A stretch of 47,307 nucleotides of DNA from Ancrocorticia sp. Its GTDB lineage: Bacteria; Actinomycetota; Actinomycetes; Actinomycetales; Actinomycetaceae. Every line of letters starts with the position of its first letter. Position 1 is the first letter of the stretch. A program made the translations under genes and the position numbers. The stretch lies in NCBI GenBank assembly GCA_022648165.1, contig JALCLX010000012.1:1-47307 (forward strand), given 5' to 3'. Below the pieces are notes generated by a model that saw only the letters and a program-made list of their open reading frames with translations, made no database searches and was not told the DNA's origin. Of the stretch, positions 21,500 through 29,460 are shown one piece after another.

Positions 21500-21615
21500 T
21501 TGGGGCTGGGGGCTGGGGGGTGCTGGCCAGCGTTACGCGTTGGGGCTGCCGGAATTACGCTGGGCTGGGGCTGGCCAGCATTACGTTGGGGGCTGGGGGC
21601 TGCCAGCGTTTCCTG
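21500..21615. repeat. G-rich degenerate direct repeats with G-quadruplex potential
   Basis: Runs GGGG, GGGGG and GGGGGG separated by CT at 21502-21520 are followed by three further blocks built from TTACG, GGGGCTGG and CTGGCCAGC. The tight G-tracts on the plus strand are capable of forming a G-quadruplex in DNA or in read-through RNA from aroE. Confidence 0.7.
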
Positions 21616-21641
21616 GCCCACTCCGTTTTCACCGCGCGTAT

Positions 21642-21712
21642 GCTTTTTCTTGCTCAGGCAGGTTCAGGCTTATACGTGTCCTGGTGTTTTACTGTTTTCA
21701 GCTAGAAAAAGT
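21642..21712 (+). repeat. 71-bp inverted-end element, copy B
   Basis: It starts GCTTTTTCTTGCTCAGGCAG and ends TTTTCAGCTAGAAAAAGT. Its left half aligns base for base with copy A (CTTTTTCTTGCT...CAGG.TCA). Length 71, same orientation as A and C. Confidence 0.75.
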
Positions 21713-21994
21713 ACCCAGGAACCATCCTGGACGACGACGACGTTACCCCCACCAGCGTGCACGTCGCCACTCCACCAGCGTGCACACAGTTGTCTCACGC
21801 GAGCGGACTTGTTACGCGACAGAAGACTTCCACCGGGCGCCTGCGCAGAGTTGTTTCACCCGGGCGCGGTTGTTACGCAGATAGTGTGACCCAGATGGTG
21901 TGACCCAGATGATGCGCCGCACATGATGCGGCCCAGCAGCACACTGATTTTTCCGCGACCGGACCGGTCCCACGCCCTCACGATGTGCCCGCAG

Positions 21995-22065
21995 GCTTTT
22001 TCTAACTGAGACAAAGTCAAGCTGGCACTAATCCTGAATATTTGCCGCATCCAGCTAGAAAAAGC
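21995..22065 (+). repeat. 71-bp inverted-end element, copy C
   Basis: It starts GCTTTTTCTAACTGAGACA and ends ATCCAGCTAGAAAAAGC. It is exactly 71 bp and a direct repeat of copy B, 282 bp downstream. Confidence 0.75.
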
Positions 22066-22129
22066 ACCAAAGACCAGGCGAGAAACACCAGCAACCCACC
22101 CAACACCGCCAACCCGCAGCACCTTTAGC

Positions 22130-22179
22130 CACGCGGCGTACCCGCCTACCGGCGTTTTCGGTCACGCGGCGTACCCGCC
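22130..22179. repeat. 17-bp direct repeat, period 33
   Basis: CACGCGGCGTACCCGCC occurs identically at 22130-22146 and 22163-22179 in non-coding DNA just before the terminator. Confidence 0.85.
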
Positions 22180-22253
22180 CGGCAGCACCCTTAGTTACAC
22201 GGCACTCGGAAGCACAAAACCTTACCGCGCGCAGTACTCCTCCCACAAACACA

Positions 22254-22288
22254 CGCGGGGGCCCATCCATAACGGACGGGCCCCCGCG
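22254..22288 (-). terminator. Terminator of the SQR operon
   Basis: CGCGGGGGCCC (22254-22264) pairs perfectly with GGGCCCCCGCG (22278-22288). It starts 15 nt beyond the stop of the 56-residue gene on the minus strand, the normal place for an operon end. Confidence 0.75.
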
Positions 22289-22302
22289 AAACTCACAAAG
22301 CC

Positions 22303-22473
22303 TTACGCTTCAGCGATAAACGACTTCAGCGATTTGAGATTGAACACTGCGAATTTTGCCAACTGTAGCGGAATAAAATTCCTCGTGAACAGTGTGGTCT
22401 TGGTCGGAAGCGGTGCCTGCTCAATGCGGGCGCCTTCCTTGGGATCAAATTCTTGTGCGTCTTTGACTTCCAT
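22303..22473 (-). CDS. 56-residue protein paired with the SQR-like gene
   Basis: The frame runs from ATG 22473 to TAA 22303 with an excellent ribosome site (AAAGGAGAG, about 5 nt before the ATG) and starts 28 nt after the flavoprotein stop. A terminator follows the gene at once. The charged N-terminus (MEVKDAQEFDPKEGARIEQ) is followed by an amphipathic or weakly hydrophobic segment (NFIPLQLAKFAVFNLKSLK) that might lie on the membrane surface. It has no Cys and no metal motif. I do not recognise a named family. Co-transcription with a membrane-associated quinone reductase suggests an accessory or anchoring role, by inference only. Confidence 0.75.
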   Translation of the reverse strand: MEVKDAQEFDPKEGARIEQAPLPTKTTLFTRNFIPLQLAKFAVFNLKSLKSFIAEA

Positions 22474-22501
22474 TGCGCTCTCCTTTCTTGAACAGCACTC
22501 T

Positions 22502-23971
22502 TTACTCTGGGATCAGCTGCCAGCCAGGCAAGGCGTTGGCCTTATAAACGAACAGGTAATGGATCATCAGCTTCTCCCAATGGCCGAACAAGCCGATCTC
22601 GCCACGGGTAGTCACTGGGTTGCGATGTCCAAGAGAATTTGGATACTTGCGCGGATTGGGAACAATAGGATCCATTACCATCGCGGCAGCAGTTCCATTG
22701 ACCATGTTCTTGCCTGTAGATGCGATGCAGATGGCGCTCATCTCGGCCATCGATATCTCATTCAAAGGCGCATTCGGATCTTTAACGCGAGCCGCGATGG
22801 ACTTCGCAACTTCACGCGCAATAGCACCCGATGGCATGCCCGTGCGCGGAGGCGCCGGAGTAATCACGGTCCCGTTCTTGTTCTTGCGTGGCTTCGAGAT
22901 CTGATGCGGTGGTGCAAATGCGATACCTGCAGCAAAGATATTGTCGTAAACCGGCGATTGATAGGTCTTTGGCCAATCGTCCGGGCTCCACTCCTCGTAC
23001 GGCTTCGGCGTGTAATCCGCATCAACCTTGAGGAAGCCCGCGGCATTGAACATTTTGTCGTGAATATCGTTGCCCTCGCGGTCGAACGCCTTGAGAGGTA
23101 CGCCCTTGAACGGCGGAAGAAGCATCGCTACATCGTACGGCAGCTCTTTGACGTCGCCATCCAGGTTCTCGTACGTAATGACCTTGTTCTCGATCTTCGT
23201 TACGCCAGCGCCCACGATCGCCCGCACTCCGCGCTCGCGGAAAAGCGATTCAGTCCAAAGCCGGGAAGTCGTATCGTATCCGCGCTGTTTGAAGATCATG
23301 CCACCAACGCCAAAATCGCCAAGCTCGGCCTCATTCGTCAGGTAGACGATCTCCGCCATATCGCGAAGCCCTTCTTCGCGAAGCTCATGTTCCACGTTGA
23401 AGGTGTATTCGAAGGCTGCACCTTCACAGGTGCAGGTACCATGTCCTGTTCCAACAACGATGCGCTGATGTTCACCCCGGCGCATCTTTTCCTTGGCAGC
23501 ATCCAGCGTGTTGCATGCTTCCACCGCATGCTCATCGGTGCACACGGATACGGTGTTGCCAAAATCTGGCCCAAGCCCTGGAGTTGCCGCAAAGTTGAGC
23601 AGTGGCCCCGTGGCATCGATCAGGTAGTCATATTCGACGCGTCCGGTCTGCCCGGCGTGTGCGCGGTCCGTGTAGGTGAATTCGACCTGCGGACGCGGAT
23701 CTTCTTTGGTCCCCTCAGGGTAGATGGTCGTGGCGGCAGCCTGTCGGAAGTCAACCCCAATCCGCTTATATATGGGCGCCAACTTATAGACAACCTTCTT
23801 GTGGTCCATTTGGCCGGTACCTACCCAGATATTCGAAGGAATCCAGTTGTAGGTTGGCTTCGGACTAATGACGACGACGGAGTGACCGTCCTTCTTCTTC
23901 AGCAGCCGCGAAAGGTGCAGGGCGGCGGTATGCCCTGCGATCCCGGCTCCGAGTACAACGACCTGTGCCAT
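22502..23971 (-). CDS. Sulfide:quinone oxidoreductase-like flavoprotein
   Basis: A 489-residue FAD protein of the SQR/NDH-2 superfamily. It has the FAD-binding GxGxxG (VVVLGAGIAGHTAAL, 5-19), the SQR-like GTGHGTCTCEGAAFEY (C180, C182), a preceding C144 and a late C415 (MSAICIASTG). These match in order the three Cys used for sulfide oxidation in SQR. The C-terminal EKLMIHYLFVYKA resembles the membrane-touching tail of SQR. Start: ATG 23971 with AGGGAG upstream; the frame stays open to 24025. A CsoR/CstR-like palindrome lies about 85 nt upstream, supporting sulfide or copper-linked control. Electrons would go to menaquinone. NADH dehydrogenase is the main alternative. Confidence 0.75.
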   Translation of the reverse strand: MAQVVVLGAGIAGHTAALHLSRLLKKKDGHSVVVISPKPTYNWIPSNIWVGTGQMDHKKVVYKLAPIYKRIGVDFRQAAATTIYPEGTKEDPRPQVEFTYTDRAHAGQTGRVEYDYLIDATGPLLNFAATPGLGPDFGNTVSVCTDEHAVEACNTLDAAKEKMRRGEHQRIVVGTGHGTCTCEGAAFEYTFNVEHELREEGLRDMAEIVYLTNEAELGDFGVGGMIFKQRGYDTTSRLWTESLFRERGVRAIVGAGVTKIENKVITYENLDGDVKELPYDVAMLLPPFKGVPLKAFDREGNDIHDKMFNAAGFLKVDADYTPKPYEEWSPDDWPKTYQSPVYDNIFAAGIAFAPPHQISKPRKNKNGTVITPAPPRTGMPSGAIAREVAKSIAARVKDPNAPLNEISMAEMSAICIASTGKNMVNGTAAAMVMDPIVPNPRKYPNSLGHRNPVTTRGEIGLFGHWEKLMIHYLFVYKANALPGWQLIPE

Positions 23972-24054
23972 TGCTTCTCCCTTGAAACTCAATGGGGCGG
24001 CAGCCGTAATGGTTGAAGGCCGCACGTCCCGTCCGTAAACCCAACATTAACACA

Positions 24055-24070
24055 ATACCCCGGGGGGCAT
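24055..24070. promoter_or_regulatory. Candidate CsoR/CstR-type operator upstream of the SQR pair
   Basis: ATACCCCGGGGGGCAT is an imperfect palindrome of ATACCCC and GGGGCAT half-sites (ideal GGGGTAT). CsoR-family repressors (copper-sensing CsoR/RicR and persulfide-sensing CstR) bind sites of this form. It lies in the upstream region of the SQR gene, and persulfide control of sqr is known in CstR systems. No csoR-family gene is in the window. Confidence 0.45.
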
Positions 24071-24217
24071 AGGTTTGTTAGCTATTTATGAACTGTTACT
24101 AGGATAATCTGGCAGGAACTTCGATGTGGCGATTTGCGTGAGCAGTATTTCCCGGCTGCGCCACGCCGCATTTCACTGTATCTTGGCATATGTGCGCTTA
24201 ATGCTGCAAGGAGGATC

Positions 24218-25111
24218 ATGAGCACTCGCGATCTCGCACGCATCACCGCCGCAGATCTGGCCGATCCGTCCCTCGACGAGACCGCACTGTACAAGATCGC
24301 CGGGGCCCGCCGCGATCTCTGGGCAGTTATCCTAGGACATCCGCACTGCTATGAATCGCTGGCGGATTACATTCGCCACTATTCGCCTGGTATCACACCG
24401 CAGTGGCCGCCCGCGGTCAGCACGCAGGCAGACGCCAGTGCCGTCTCTACAGAGTTGACTTCACACAATACGCCCGTACCAGCGGTGAACCAGGATTCAG
24501 CCACCGGCGACGGCGTGCCAGCAGTTGGTGGCGTGCCAGCAGTTGGTGGCGCACTCGCCGAACGTGACATGGCCGCAGAGCGCGGCAATACCGATCAATC
24601 CGATCACCCCAGACAACCCGAATGGGCCGAACACGCCAGTAACGCCCAGTCGCCCAGCCACACCGAACACGCCAGTAACGCGGGGCGGCGGGCATACGCG
24701 CACGGCCTACGCACGGCTCCACGATGGCCGCAGATAACGCTCATTGTGTCTGGAATTGTGGCTGCTATCAGTTTGTTTCTACCTGCCGTCTCCAGCTCGG
24801 CTTGGGGCTTCCACGTCACTGCAAGCTTTATGGATACTCGCGAAGGAGCTCTTCTTCTGGCACTGGTGCTCGCCACTATCGGTTTCGCAATCGCCTCGAT
24901 CTACGTTCCCGCCGTGTGGGTAACCAATACCACCGCAGCAGTGGGCATAGCAACAGGGGGAATCGGAATTGCCGATTCTCTCATCACGTTGCTCAACACA
25001 GCCGATTCCCAGACCTCCGCTGGCATCGGACTGTATTCTCTGATAGTTGCGTTAGCAGCCATGGCCGGGATAGCAATAGTTCTCTTAACCCCGAAGTTCC
25101 GGAAGGGCTGA
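24218..25111 (+). CDS. Variant leucine-rich-repeat protein with four membrane helices
   Basis: A 297-residue protein of unknown function. The N-terminus (residues about 10-60) is the actinobacterial variant leucine-rich repeat pattern (ADLADPSLDETALYKIAGARRDLWAVILGHPHCYESLADYIRHY). A long, disordered middle follows, holding an 18-bp DNA duplication that encodes VPAVGG twice. The C-terminal half has four likely membrane helices (ITLIVSGIVAAISLFLP, LLLALVLATIGFAIASIYV, AAVGIATGGIGIADSLITLL, LIVALAAMAGIAIVLL). Start ATG 24218 behind AGGAGG; the frame is open to 24134 but lacks a start signal there. The gene diverges from the SQR pair and precedes tRNA-Leu. Confidence 0.8.
   Translation: MSTRDLARITAADLADPSLDETALYKIAGARRDLWAVILGHPHCYESLADYIRHYSPGITPQWPPAVSTQADASAVSTELTSHNTPVPAVNQDSATGDGVPAVGGVPAVGGALAERDMAAERGNTDQSDHPRQPEWAEHASNAQSPSHTEHASNAGRRAYAHGLRTAPRWPQITLIVSGIVAAISLFLPAVSSSAWGFHVTASFMDTREGALLLALVLATIGFAIASIYVPAVWVTNTTAAVGIATGGIGIADSLITLLNTADSQTSAGIGLYSLIVALAAMAGIAIVLLTPKFRKG
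24512..24547. repeat. 18-bp in-frame tandem duplication inside the LRR-membrane gene
   Basis: GGCGTGCCAGCAGTTGGT is repeated exactly (24512-24529, 24530-24547). It lies in the linker region. A second short repeat, CCGAACACGCCAGTAACGC, occurs twice downstream at about 24627 and 24670. Confidence 0.85.
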
Positions 25112-25172
25112 AGAGCTGCATCTTCCTTCGTTTGGCGTAACTACCGCCGCGCCAGATACACTGGTGTGGCTA

Positions 25173-25253
25173 GCGCGAGTGGCGAAATGGCAGACGCGCC
25201 AGATTTAGGTTCTGGTGCCTTCGGGCGTGGGGGTTCAAGTCCCCCCTCGCGCA
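25173..25253 (+). tRNA. tRNA-Leu, anticodon UAG
   Basis: Acceptor arm GCGCGAG pairs with CTCGCGC. Anticodon stem CCAGA/TCTGG encloses loop TTTAGGT with anticodon TAG. The long variable arm (TGCCTTCGGGCG) is typical of type II tRNAs, and the T-arm is GGGGGTTCAAGTCCCCC. CCA is not fully encoded after A25253. A weak promoter TTGGCG (25132)-19-TACACT (25157) lies just upstream, and a terminator hairpin follows. Confidence 0.97.
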
Positions 25254-25265
25254 CAGTTCAAAAAT

Positions 25266-25309
25266 AGCCCCTCACCAGGTATTTTACCATCCACCAGGTG
25301 GGGGGCTAC
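25266..25309 (+). terminator. Terminator after tRNA-Leu
   Basis: TAGCCCCTCACC (25266-25277) can pair with GGTGGGGGGCTA (25298-25309), with a 20-nt loop that includes another small hairpin. It separates the tRNA from the convergent bcp gene. Confidence 0.65.
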
Positions 25310-25390
25310 TGCTCTACGCGTCAACATAATCAACGCAGTCCGAGCCGCAGGGGGACACACCAGCGCGCCATGATGTATCGAGCCGGGCTG

Positions 25391-25864
25391 CTATGCGTCG
25401 ATGCCCAGTTCTTTGCGCAGACGCGCAACATGCCCTTTCGCTTTCACTGCGTACTTGGCAGAAACGATTCGGCCGTCCTTGCCTACCACAAACGTGGAGC
25501 GAATAACGCCTTTGATAAGCTTGCCGTAGTTCATCTTGTCGCCGTATGCCCCATACGCCTCCATGACATGCCGATCTGGATCGGAGGCAAGTGGGAAGTT
25601 CAATGAATCTCTGGCGGTGAATTTCTGCAACGATTCCGCCTTATCAGGGGAAATTCCAATAACCGTATAACCTGCACTTTTGAGAGAGTTCAAGGAATCA
25701 CGAAAGTCGCAGGCTTCCGTGGTGCATCCCGGAGTCATTGCTCGCGGATAGAAGTAAACGATAACTCCCTTCTGCGCCTTGGCAAGTTCATCCTTCAGCG
25801 ACACACTGCCATCGTACGTTGGCAATTCAAATTCCGGCGCCACAGCACCTTCTTCTAGTTTCAT
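25391..25864 (-). CDS. bcp: Thioredoxin-dependent thiol peroxidase (Bcp/PrxQ)
   Basis: It reduces hydrogen peroxide and organic peroxides using thioredoxin. The 157-residue protein has the thioredoxin fold with VIVYFYPRAMTPGCTTEACDF: peroxidatic C47 and a resolving C52 five residues on, the atypical 2-Cys PrxQ arrangement. The later Arg lies in VIRSTFVVGKDG. PRAMTPGC replaces the more common PKDNTPGC. Start ATG 25864 has AAAGG upstream. It is a single gene convergent with tRNA-Leu. Confidence 0.93.
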   Translation of the reverse strand: MKLEEGAVAPEFELPTYDGSVSLKDELAKAQKGVIVYFYPRAMTPGCTTEACDFRDSLNSLKSAGYTVIGISPDKAESLQKFTARDSLNFPLASDPDRHVMEAYGAYGDKMNYGKLIKGVIRSTFVVGKDGRIVSAKYAVKAKGHVARLRKELGIDA

Positions 25865-25940
25865 CTTTATCTGCCTTTCTCGATCGCCCTAGCACTGATG
25901 CCCTGGCTTCCTCAGCACTTCTGCGGTACACCAATCCGCG

Positions 25941-26291
25941 TCACGGTTCGTGGCGCGCCCATCCTTTCGTCCCTGTGTTCTCCACTTTCCTGGCGTAAAC
26001 AAAGCCGAATACGATGATCAGCACAAACCCCACGAACATCGGGATCACACCCAAAGGTGTGGGACAGAACAACATGACTGCAGCAACGCCTGCACCCATT
26101 ATCCAGGGATTTTGCCGCTTGTACCCAGTCAGTGCAATCCCAAACCCCACTGTGGCTACAACGGCGGAGATGACGTACTGCCGTGCAAATCCGCTCGATG
26201 CGATGGCCGCCCATCCAAGCGCCAGCATCAAAGCTGAGTACACCACACACGCTGTGGCTAGGATCCAGTTGAGCCGGTTTATCTTATGCAC
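25941..26291 (-). CDS. Small membrane protein of unknown function
   Basis: A 116-residue protein with three or four predicted helices (WILATACVVYSALMLALGW, YVISAVVATVGFGIAL, IMGAGVAAVMLFC, IPMFVGFVLIIVFGFVYA) and short charged ends. The start is GTG 26291, 6 nt after TAGGCT, so the transcript is probably leaderless. I do not recognise the family. It is divergent from the DUF4916 gene and lies 76 nt upstream of bcp on the same strand. Confidence 0.6.
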   Translation of the reverse strand: MHKINRLNWILATACVVYSALMLALGWAAIASSGFARQYVISAVVATVGFGIALTGYKRQNPWIMGAGVAAVMLFCPTPLGVIPMFVGFVLIIVFGFVYARKVENTGTKGWARHEP

Positions 26292-26303
26292 GCTCTCAGC
26301 CTA
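26292..26303 (-). promoter_or_regulatory. Leaderless promoter (-10) of the small membrane protein gene
   Basis: TAGGCT (26298-26303, minus) is followed by 6 nt and a GTG start. Confidence 0.5.
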
Positions 26304-26410
26304 CTCGGACATCGTGCCCGTACCACTAGAATTTCCCCGCTGGCAGTCGCAATCACTCAGCTGGTGGAGAAACACAGGCGTTCATACCCCACACGCATTC
26401 CCCGGCCTGG

Positions 26411-26422
26411 CACACTGGACCC
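26411..26422 (+). promoter_or_regulatory. Possible leaderless promoter (-10) of the DUF4916 gene
   Basis: CACACT (26411-26416) is followed by 6 nt and ATG 26423. The hexamer is weak (it lacks the first T), but spacing matches the other sites and no ribosome site exists. Confidence 0.4.
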
Positions 26423-26953
26423 ATGAGCGAGATCGATTCTGCTGACATGGGGCCGTGGCTCTCACCTGAAGAGCTCAATTTTGTGCGCCGCAAAGTTCCC
26501 ATGGTGTATGTGGAAGTTGTCCCCGTAAGGCTCGATGAGCTGGGACACGTGGAAGCAATCGGGATGCTGCTATGTGTGGACGATGACAAAATCGTGCGCG
26601 CTTTCCCCTCAGGCCGTGTCCTATTCCATGAAACGATCCGAGAAGCATTAGGCAGGCACATCGAGAAAGATCTTGGCCCCGTGGCACTGCCACAATTACC
26701 GGCGACGATCGCCCCCTTGACTGTTGGCGAGTACTTCCCCACGCCGGGCGCCGGCTTCTTCGACGAGAGGCAACACGCGGTGGCTCTTGCATACATCGTT
26801 CCAATGCAAGGCGATTGCAAGCCGGGCAGTGATTCACTGGAATTCACCTGGTTCACTCCTGGTGAGGCTCGCACACCCGAACTGCAGGCAGAGCTATCCC
26901 GAGGCCATGCGGCACTACTCCAGCAGGCTCTGTCGCTCACAGGTCAGTACTAA
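26423..26953 (+). CDS. DUF4916 family protein (Nudix-like fold)
   Basis: A 176-residue actinobacterial protein of the DUF4916 type, which is distantly related to Nudix hydrolases. Typical segments are WLSPEELNFVRRKVPMVYVEVVPVR, a strand with IGMLLC, FPSGRVLFHETIREALGRHIEKDLGP in the position of the Nudix box, EYFP and RQHAVALAYIVP. The canonical Nudix box G-x5-E-x7-R-E-U-x-E-E-x-G-U is not intact, so hydrolase activity is uncertain. The start is likely leaderless. Its stop lies in a degenerate 19-bp duplication. Confidence 0.75.
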   Translation: MSEIDSADMGPWLSPEELNFVRRKVPMVYVEVVPVRLDELGHVEAIGMLLCVDDDKIVRAFPSGRVLFHETIREALGRHIEKDLGPVALPQLPATIAPLTVGEYFPTPGAGFFDERQHAVALAYIVPMQGDCKPGSDSLEFTWFTPGEARTPELQAELSRGHAALLQQALSLTGQY

Positions 26954-27005
26954 CATAGCAGGGCAATACTTTATCGCACTCAATGCGTCCGCCCCGGACC
27001 ACCCG

Positions 27006-27083
27006 TTCGCTGCGATGGGTGTGAGGAAATCTTCGCTGCGAAAAGCGCGAGGAACCATTCGCTGCGATGGGTGCGAGGAACTA
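27006..27083. repeat. 26-bp tandem repeat, three units plus a decayed fourth
   Basis: Units start TTCGCTGCGA at 27006, 27032 and 27058, exactly 26 bp apart. Units 1 and 3 agree over TTCGCTGCGATGGGTG and GAGGAA; unit 2 differs in the middle. A further partial unit runs toward the rdgB stop. The array lies between convergent genes. Confidence 0.88.
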
Positions 27084-27109
27084 TGCGCAGAAAGGCGCGG
27101 TCGCCCCAG

Positions 27110-27727
27110 CTAGGAGCTCAGCTCAGCTTGTATCAGCGGCGCAAGTGCCCGGAAAGCCTTACCGCGGTGGGAAATCGCGTCCTTCTGCGCGGGGGATAGT
27201 TCAGCAGACGAGAGATCCGGATACTCTACCGGGGAAAAAATCGGATCGTAACCAAAGCCGTTCTCGCCTCGTGGTGCATACAGCAATGTCCCGAACATAT
27301 CGCCTTCGCGCACATACTCCCGCCCATCCGGCGTCACAATCACGGCTGCGCAATGGAAGTGAGCTCCACGGTATTTCTCTGGGACGTCAGACAGTTGGTT
27401 AAGCAGTAGCTGCAAGTTCGCCTGGTCGTCGCCGTGGTGTCCGCACCACCGCGCGGAGAATACGCCCGGAGCTCCTCCCAGAGCATCTACGCACAGCCCA
27501 GAATCATCGGCAACCGCTAGCACTCCAGTTGCCCGCGCAATCTGGCGGGCCTTAAGCAGTGCATTCCCAGCAAAGGTGACCTCATCTTCCACCGGCTCAG
27601 GAAGATCGTAGGCGTTAGCACCAACAACATCATCTTGGTTAAGCCCCGGCAAAAGGGGCGCAAGGATGGCATGAAGCTCGCGCACTTTGTGGTCATTACG
27701 GGTGGCAAGAATGAGGCGAGGACTCAT
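27110..27727 (-). CDS. rdgB: XTP/dITP diphosphatase (RdgB/HAM1)
   Basis: It hydrolyses non-canonical purine nucleotides such as dITP and XTP to monophosphates. The 205-residue protein has [17 protein letters not shown], the metal-site [10 protein letters not shown] and [30 protein letters not shown] and the closing [10 protein letters not shown]. Start ATG 27727 overlaps the rph stop (ATGA), so it is coupled to rph, a common actinobacterial pair. Confidence 0.95.
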   Translation of the reverse strand: MSPRLILATRNDHKVRELHAILAPLLPGLNQDDVVGANAYDLPEPVEDEVTFAGNALLKARQIARATGVLAVADDSGLCVDALGGAPGVFSARWCGHHGDDQANLQLLLNQLSDVPEKYRGAHFHCAAVIVTPDGREYVREGDMFGTLLYAPRGENGFGYDPIFSPVEYPDLSSAELSPAQKDAISHRGKAFRALAPLIQAELSS

Positions 27728-28503
27728 GCGCGCGAATCTCCCACAATATGTTCGTGGATCGGATCGGCACCGAAAAGTACCTGCCGCTGTAATGCGGCCA
27801 GTTCCGCATTGCCTTTTGCCGCCAAATCGAGCAGTGTTCCCAGCTCCGCACGATCGAAAGGCGCGTGCTCCGCTGTGCCCTGGATCTCAACAAACTTCCC
27901 GGAGCCAGTTGCAATCACGTTCATATCCGTATCCGCTCGGGAATCTTCCACATAAGGGAGATCCAACATGGGCTGGCCATCGATAATCCCCACGGAGATA
28001 GCGGAAATCGTATCTCGCACGATTGGATTGCCATGCTTCGGATGAATGACGCCTTTGTGTACGGCCCAATCAATAGCGTCGGCTAAGGCCACAAACGCTC
28101 CGGTGATGGATGCCGTACGCGTCCCTCCATCCGCCTGCAAGACGTCACAATCCAACACGATCGTGTTCTCTCCCAGCGCCGCCATATCTACGGCAGCACG
28201 GAGTGACCGCCCCACTAACCGCGAAATCTCATGTGTACGTCCGCCCAACTTGCCCCGCACGGATTCACGCTGCATACGTTCGTTAGTAGCGCGCGGCAGC
28301 ATGGAATATTCGGCCGTCACCCAGCCGAGGCCCGAATCCTTTCGCCACCGCGGCACGCCCTCAGTAAACGAAGCGACACACAACACGGTCGTCTTCCCGA
28401 AGGAAACGAGCACGGAGCCTTCGCCCTGTTCAAGATAGTGGCGGCGGATATTTACTGGGCGCATCTCGTCATATGCGCGCCCATCGGATCGCAAATTACT
28501 CAT
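27724..28503 (-). CDS. rph: RNase PH
   Basis: A phosphorolytic 3'-5' exoribonuclease that trims tRNA 3' ends. The 259-residue protein has [52 protein letters not shown] (phosphate-binding Arg) and [21 protein letters not shown]. Start ATG 28503, 6 nt after TAGTCT, without a ribosome site: a leaderless gene. It is first in rph-rdgB. Confidence 0.95.
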   Translation of the reverse strand: MSNLRSDGRAYDEMRPVNIRRHYLEQGEGSVLVSFGKTTVLCVASFTEGVPRWRKDSGLGWVTAEYSMLPRATNERMQRESVRGKLGGRTHEISRLVGRSLRAAVDMAALGENTIVLDCDVLQADGGTRTASITGAFVALADAIDWAVHKGVIHPKHGNPIVRDTISAISVGIIDGQPMLDLPYVEDSRADTDMNVIATGSGKFVEIQGTAEHAPFDRAELGTLLDLAAKGNAELAALQRQVLFGADPIHEHIVGDSRA

Positions 28504-28515
28504 ACTTTGAGACTA
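28504..28515 (-). promoter_or_regulatory. Leaderless promoter (-10) of rph-rdgB
   Basis: TAGTCT (28510-28515, minus), 6 nt, ATG. It lies just beside a 21-bp repeat array (28541-28624). Confidence 0.6.
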
Positions 28516-28540
28516 CCAGTACACCGGGCGCAACCCTGCG

Positions 28541-28624
28541 GCTCAATTGCGCAACCTTGCCGCTCAGTTGCGAGGCCTCTCCTGTCAGTTGCGAGGCCTT
28601 GCCTCTCAGCCGCGTGGTCCTGCC
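28541..28624. repeat. 21-bp tandem repeat, four degenerate units
   Basis: Four 21-bp units begin GCTCAATTGC, GCTCAGTTGC, TGTCAGTTGC and TCTCAGCCGC, all ending in a CC and sharing a CTCAGTTGCGAGGCCTTGCC core. It lies between the Rv1339-like gene and the rph promoter. Confidence 0.85.
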
Positions 28625-28662
28625 TGCGTGTGAGGCTTGACGCCCGCACCTGCAGATCACCG

Positions 28663-29460
28663 CTAGATCGAATATGTATCGCCAGCGGCCACAACCCGCA
28701 CGGCACCGTCAAACGCCGCTTCCGCCGCTCTACGCACTTCATCGGGATCGTTCCACGGTTGCAAGTGTGTCAGAAGAAGATTCTTCGCATGGGCATGCGT
28801 TGCAAGCTGGCCGGCCCGTGTACCAGTCATATGGATGCCGCGCACTGAGTCTCGCCCATCGACAAACGCTGCCTCGGAGAGCAGCAAGTCCACGTCGCGC
28901 GCCATCTCGACTTCGGTATCACACAGATCCGTATCACCCGTGAACGCAAAAGTCGCATCTTTTCCGGGCTCAGCCTCCGATGGCCCCGTAACTCGAATGC
29001 CCACAGCGGGCACCGGATGAAGCGCCTCAAAGAACTCCACGTGGAATGGGCCGACGACGACGTCGGATCCCGGCGCGATTTGCACGAAATTGAAAGTCCC
29101 GTGGTACGTTTCTTCTTCCGGATCGCCACCTAGTTGCCGCGTGCGTACAAGTGCGTCGTCGGGAGCGTACACATTGATCGTGGGCAACTGGCCGGTGGGA
29201 AGCCACCGGCGATAAACGTACATGCCCACCAGATCTGCGCAATGATCCGCATGTAAATGGGAAAAGAACATCGCATCCAAATCCGCCGGATCGAGGTAGC
29301 GCAACAGCTGCCCCATTGTGCCTGGGCCGAAGTCGAGCGTCATTGAATATGTCCGCGGTTTCCCGGAATCGTCTACTCCATCAGCCTGCAGCAGGTATCC
29401 AGAAGCGGCGGAATCTCGTCCAGACATAGAGCCGGAACAACCAACGATCGTGAGCCTCAT
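28663..29460 (-). CDS. Metallo-beta-lactamase-fold phosphodiesterase (Rv1339-like)
   Basis: A 265-residue metal hydrolase with [33 protein letters not shown] (the HxHxDH site), AFTGDTDLC, and a late LTHLQPW His. Sequence and position between murI and rph match M. tuberculosis Rv1339, reported as a cAMP phosphodiesterase. Activity on cAMP here is an inference from orthology. Start ATG 29460 overlaps the murI stop as ATGA. Confidence 0.85.
   Translation of the reverse strand: MRLTIVGCSGSMSGRDSAASGYLLQADGVDDSGKPRTYSMTLDFGPGTMGQLLRYLDPADLDAMFFSHLHADHCADLVGMYVYRRWLPTGQLPTINVYAPDDALVRTRQLGGDPEEETYHGTFNFVQIAPGSDVVVGPFHVEFFEALHPVPAVGIRVTGPSEAEPGKDATFAFTGDTDLCDTEVEMARDVDLLLSEAAFVDGRDSVRGIHMTGTRAGQLATHAHAKNLLLTHLQPWNDPDEVRRAAEAAFDGAVRVVAAGDTYSI

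Larger units (their letters stand above)
21479..22302. other. Non-coding repeat island between aroE and the SQR gene pair
   Basis: This 0.8-kb gap holds, in order: a G-rich repeat (21500-21615), 71-bp element copy B (21642-21712), a stretch of degenerate direct repeats (about 21713-21994, with CACCAGCGTGCAC and GTGTGACCCAGATG each twice), 71-bp element copy C (21995-22065), a pair of CACGCGGCGTACCCGCC repeats, and a terminator. Long open frames on the plus strand are low-complexity Gly/Trp or Arg-rich readings and are not supported as genes. Confidence 0.65.

Noticed and set aside
21380-21890. Plus-strand frames of 103-255 residues in the repeat island after aroE
   Set aside because: Composition is Gly/Trp or Arg-rich from G-rich repeats; there are no start signals and no homology I can recognise.
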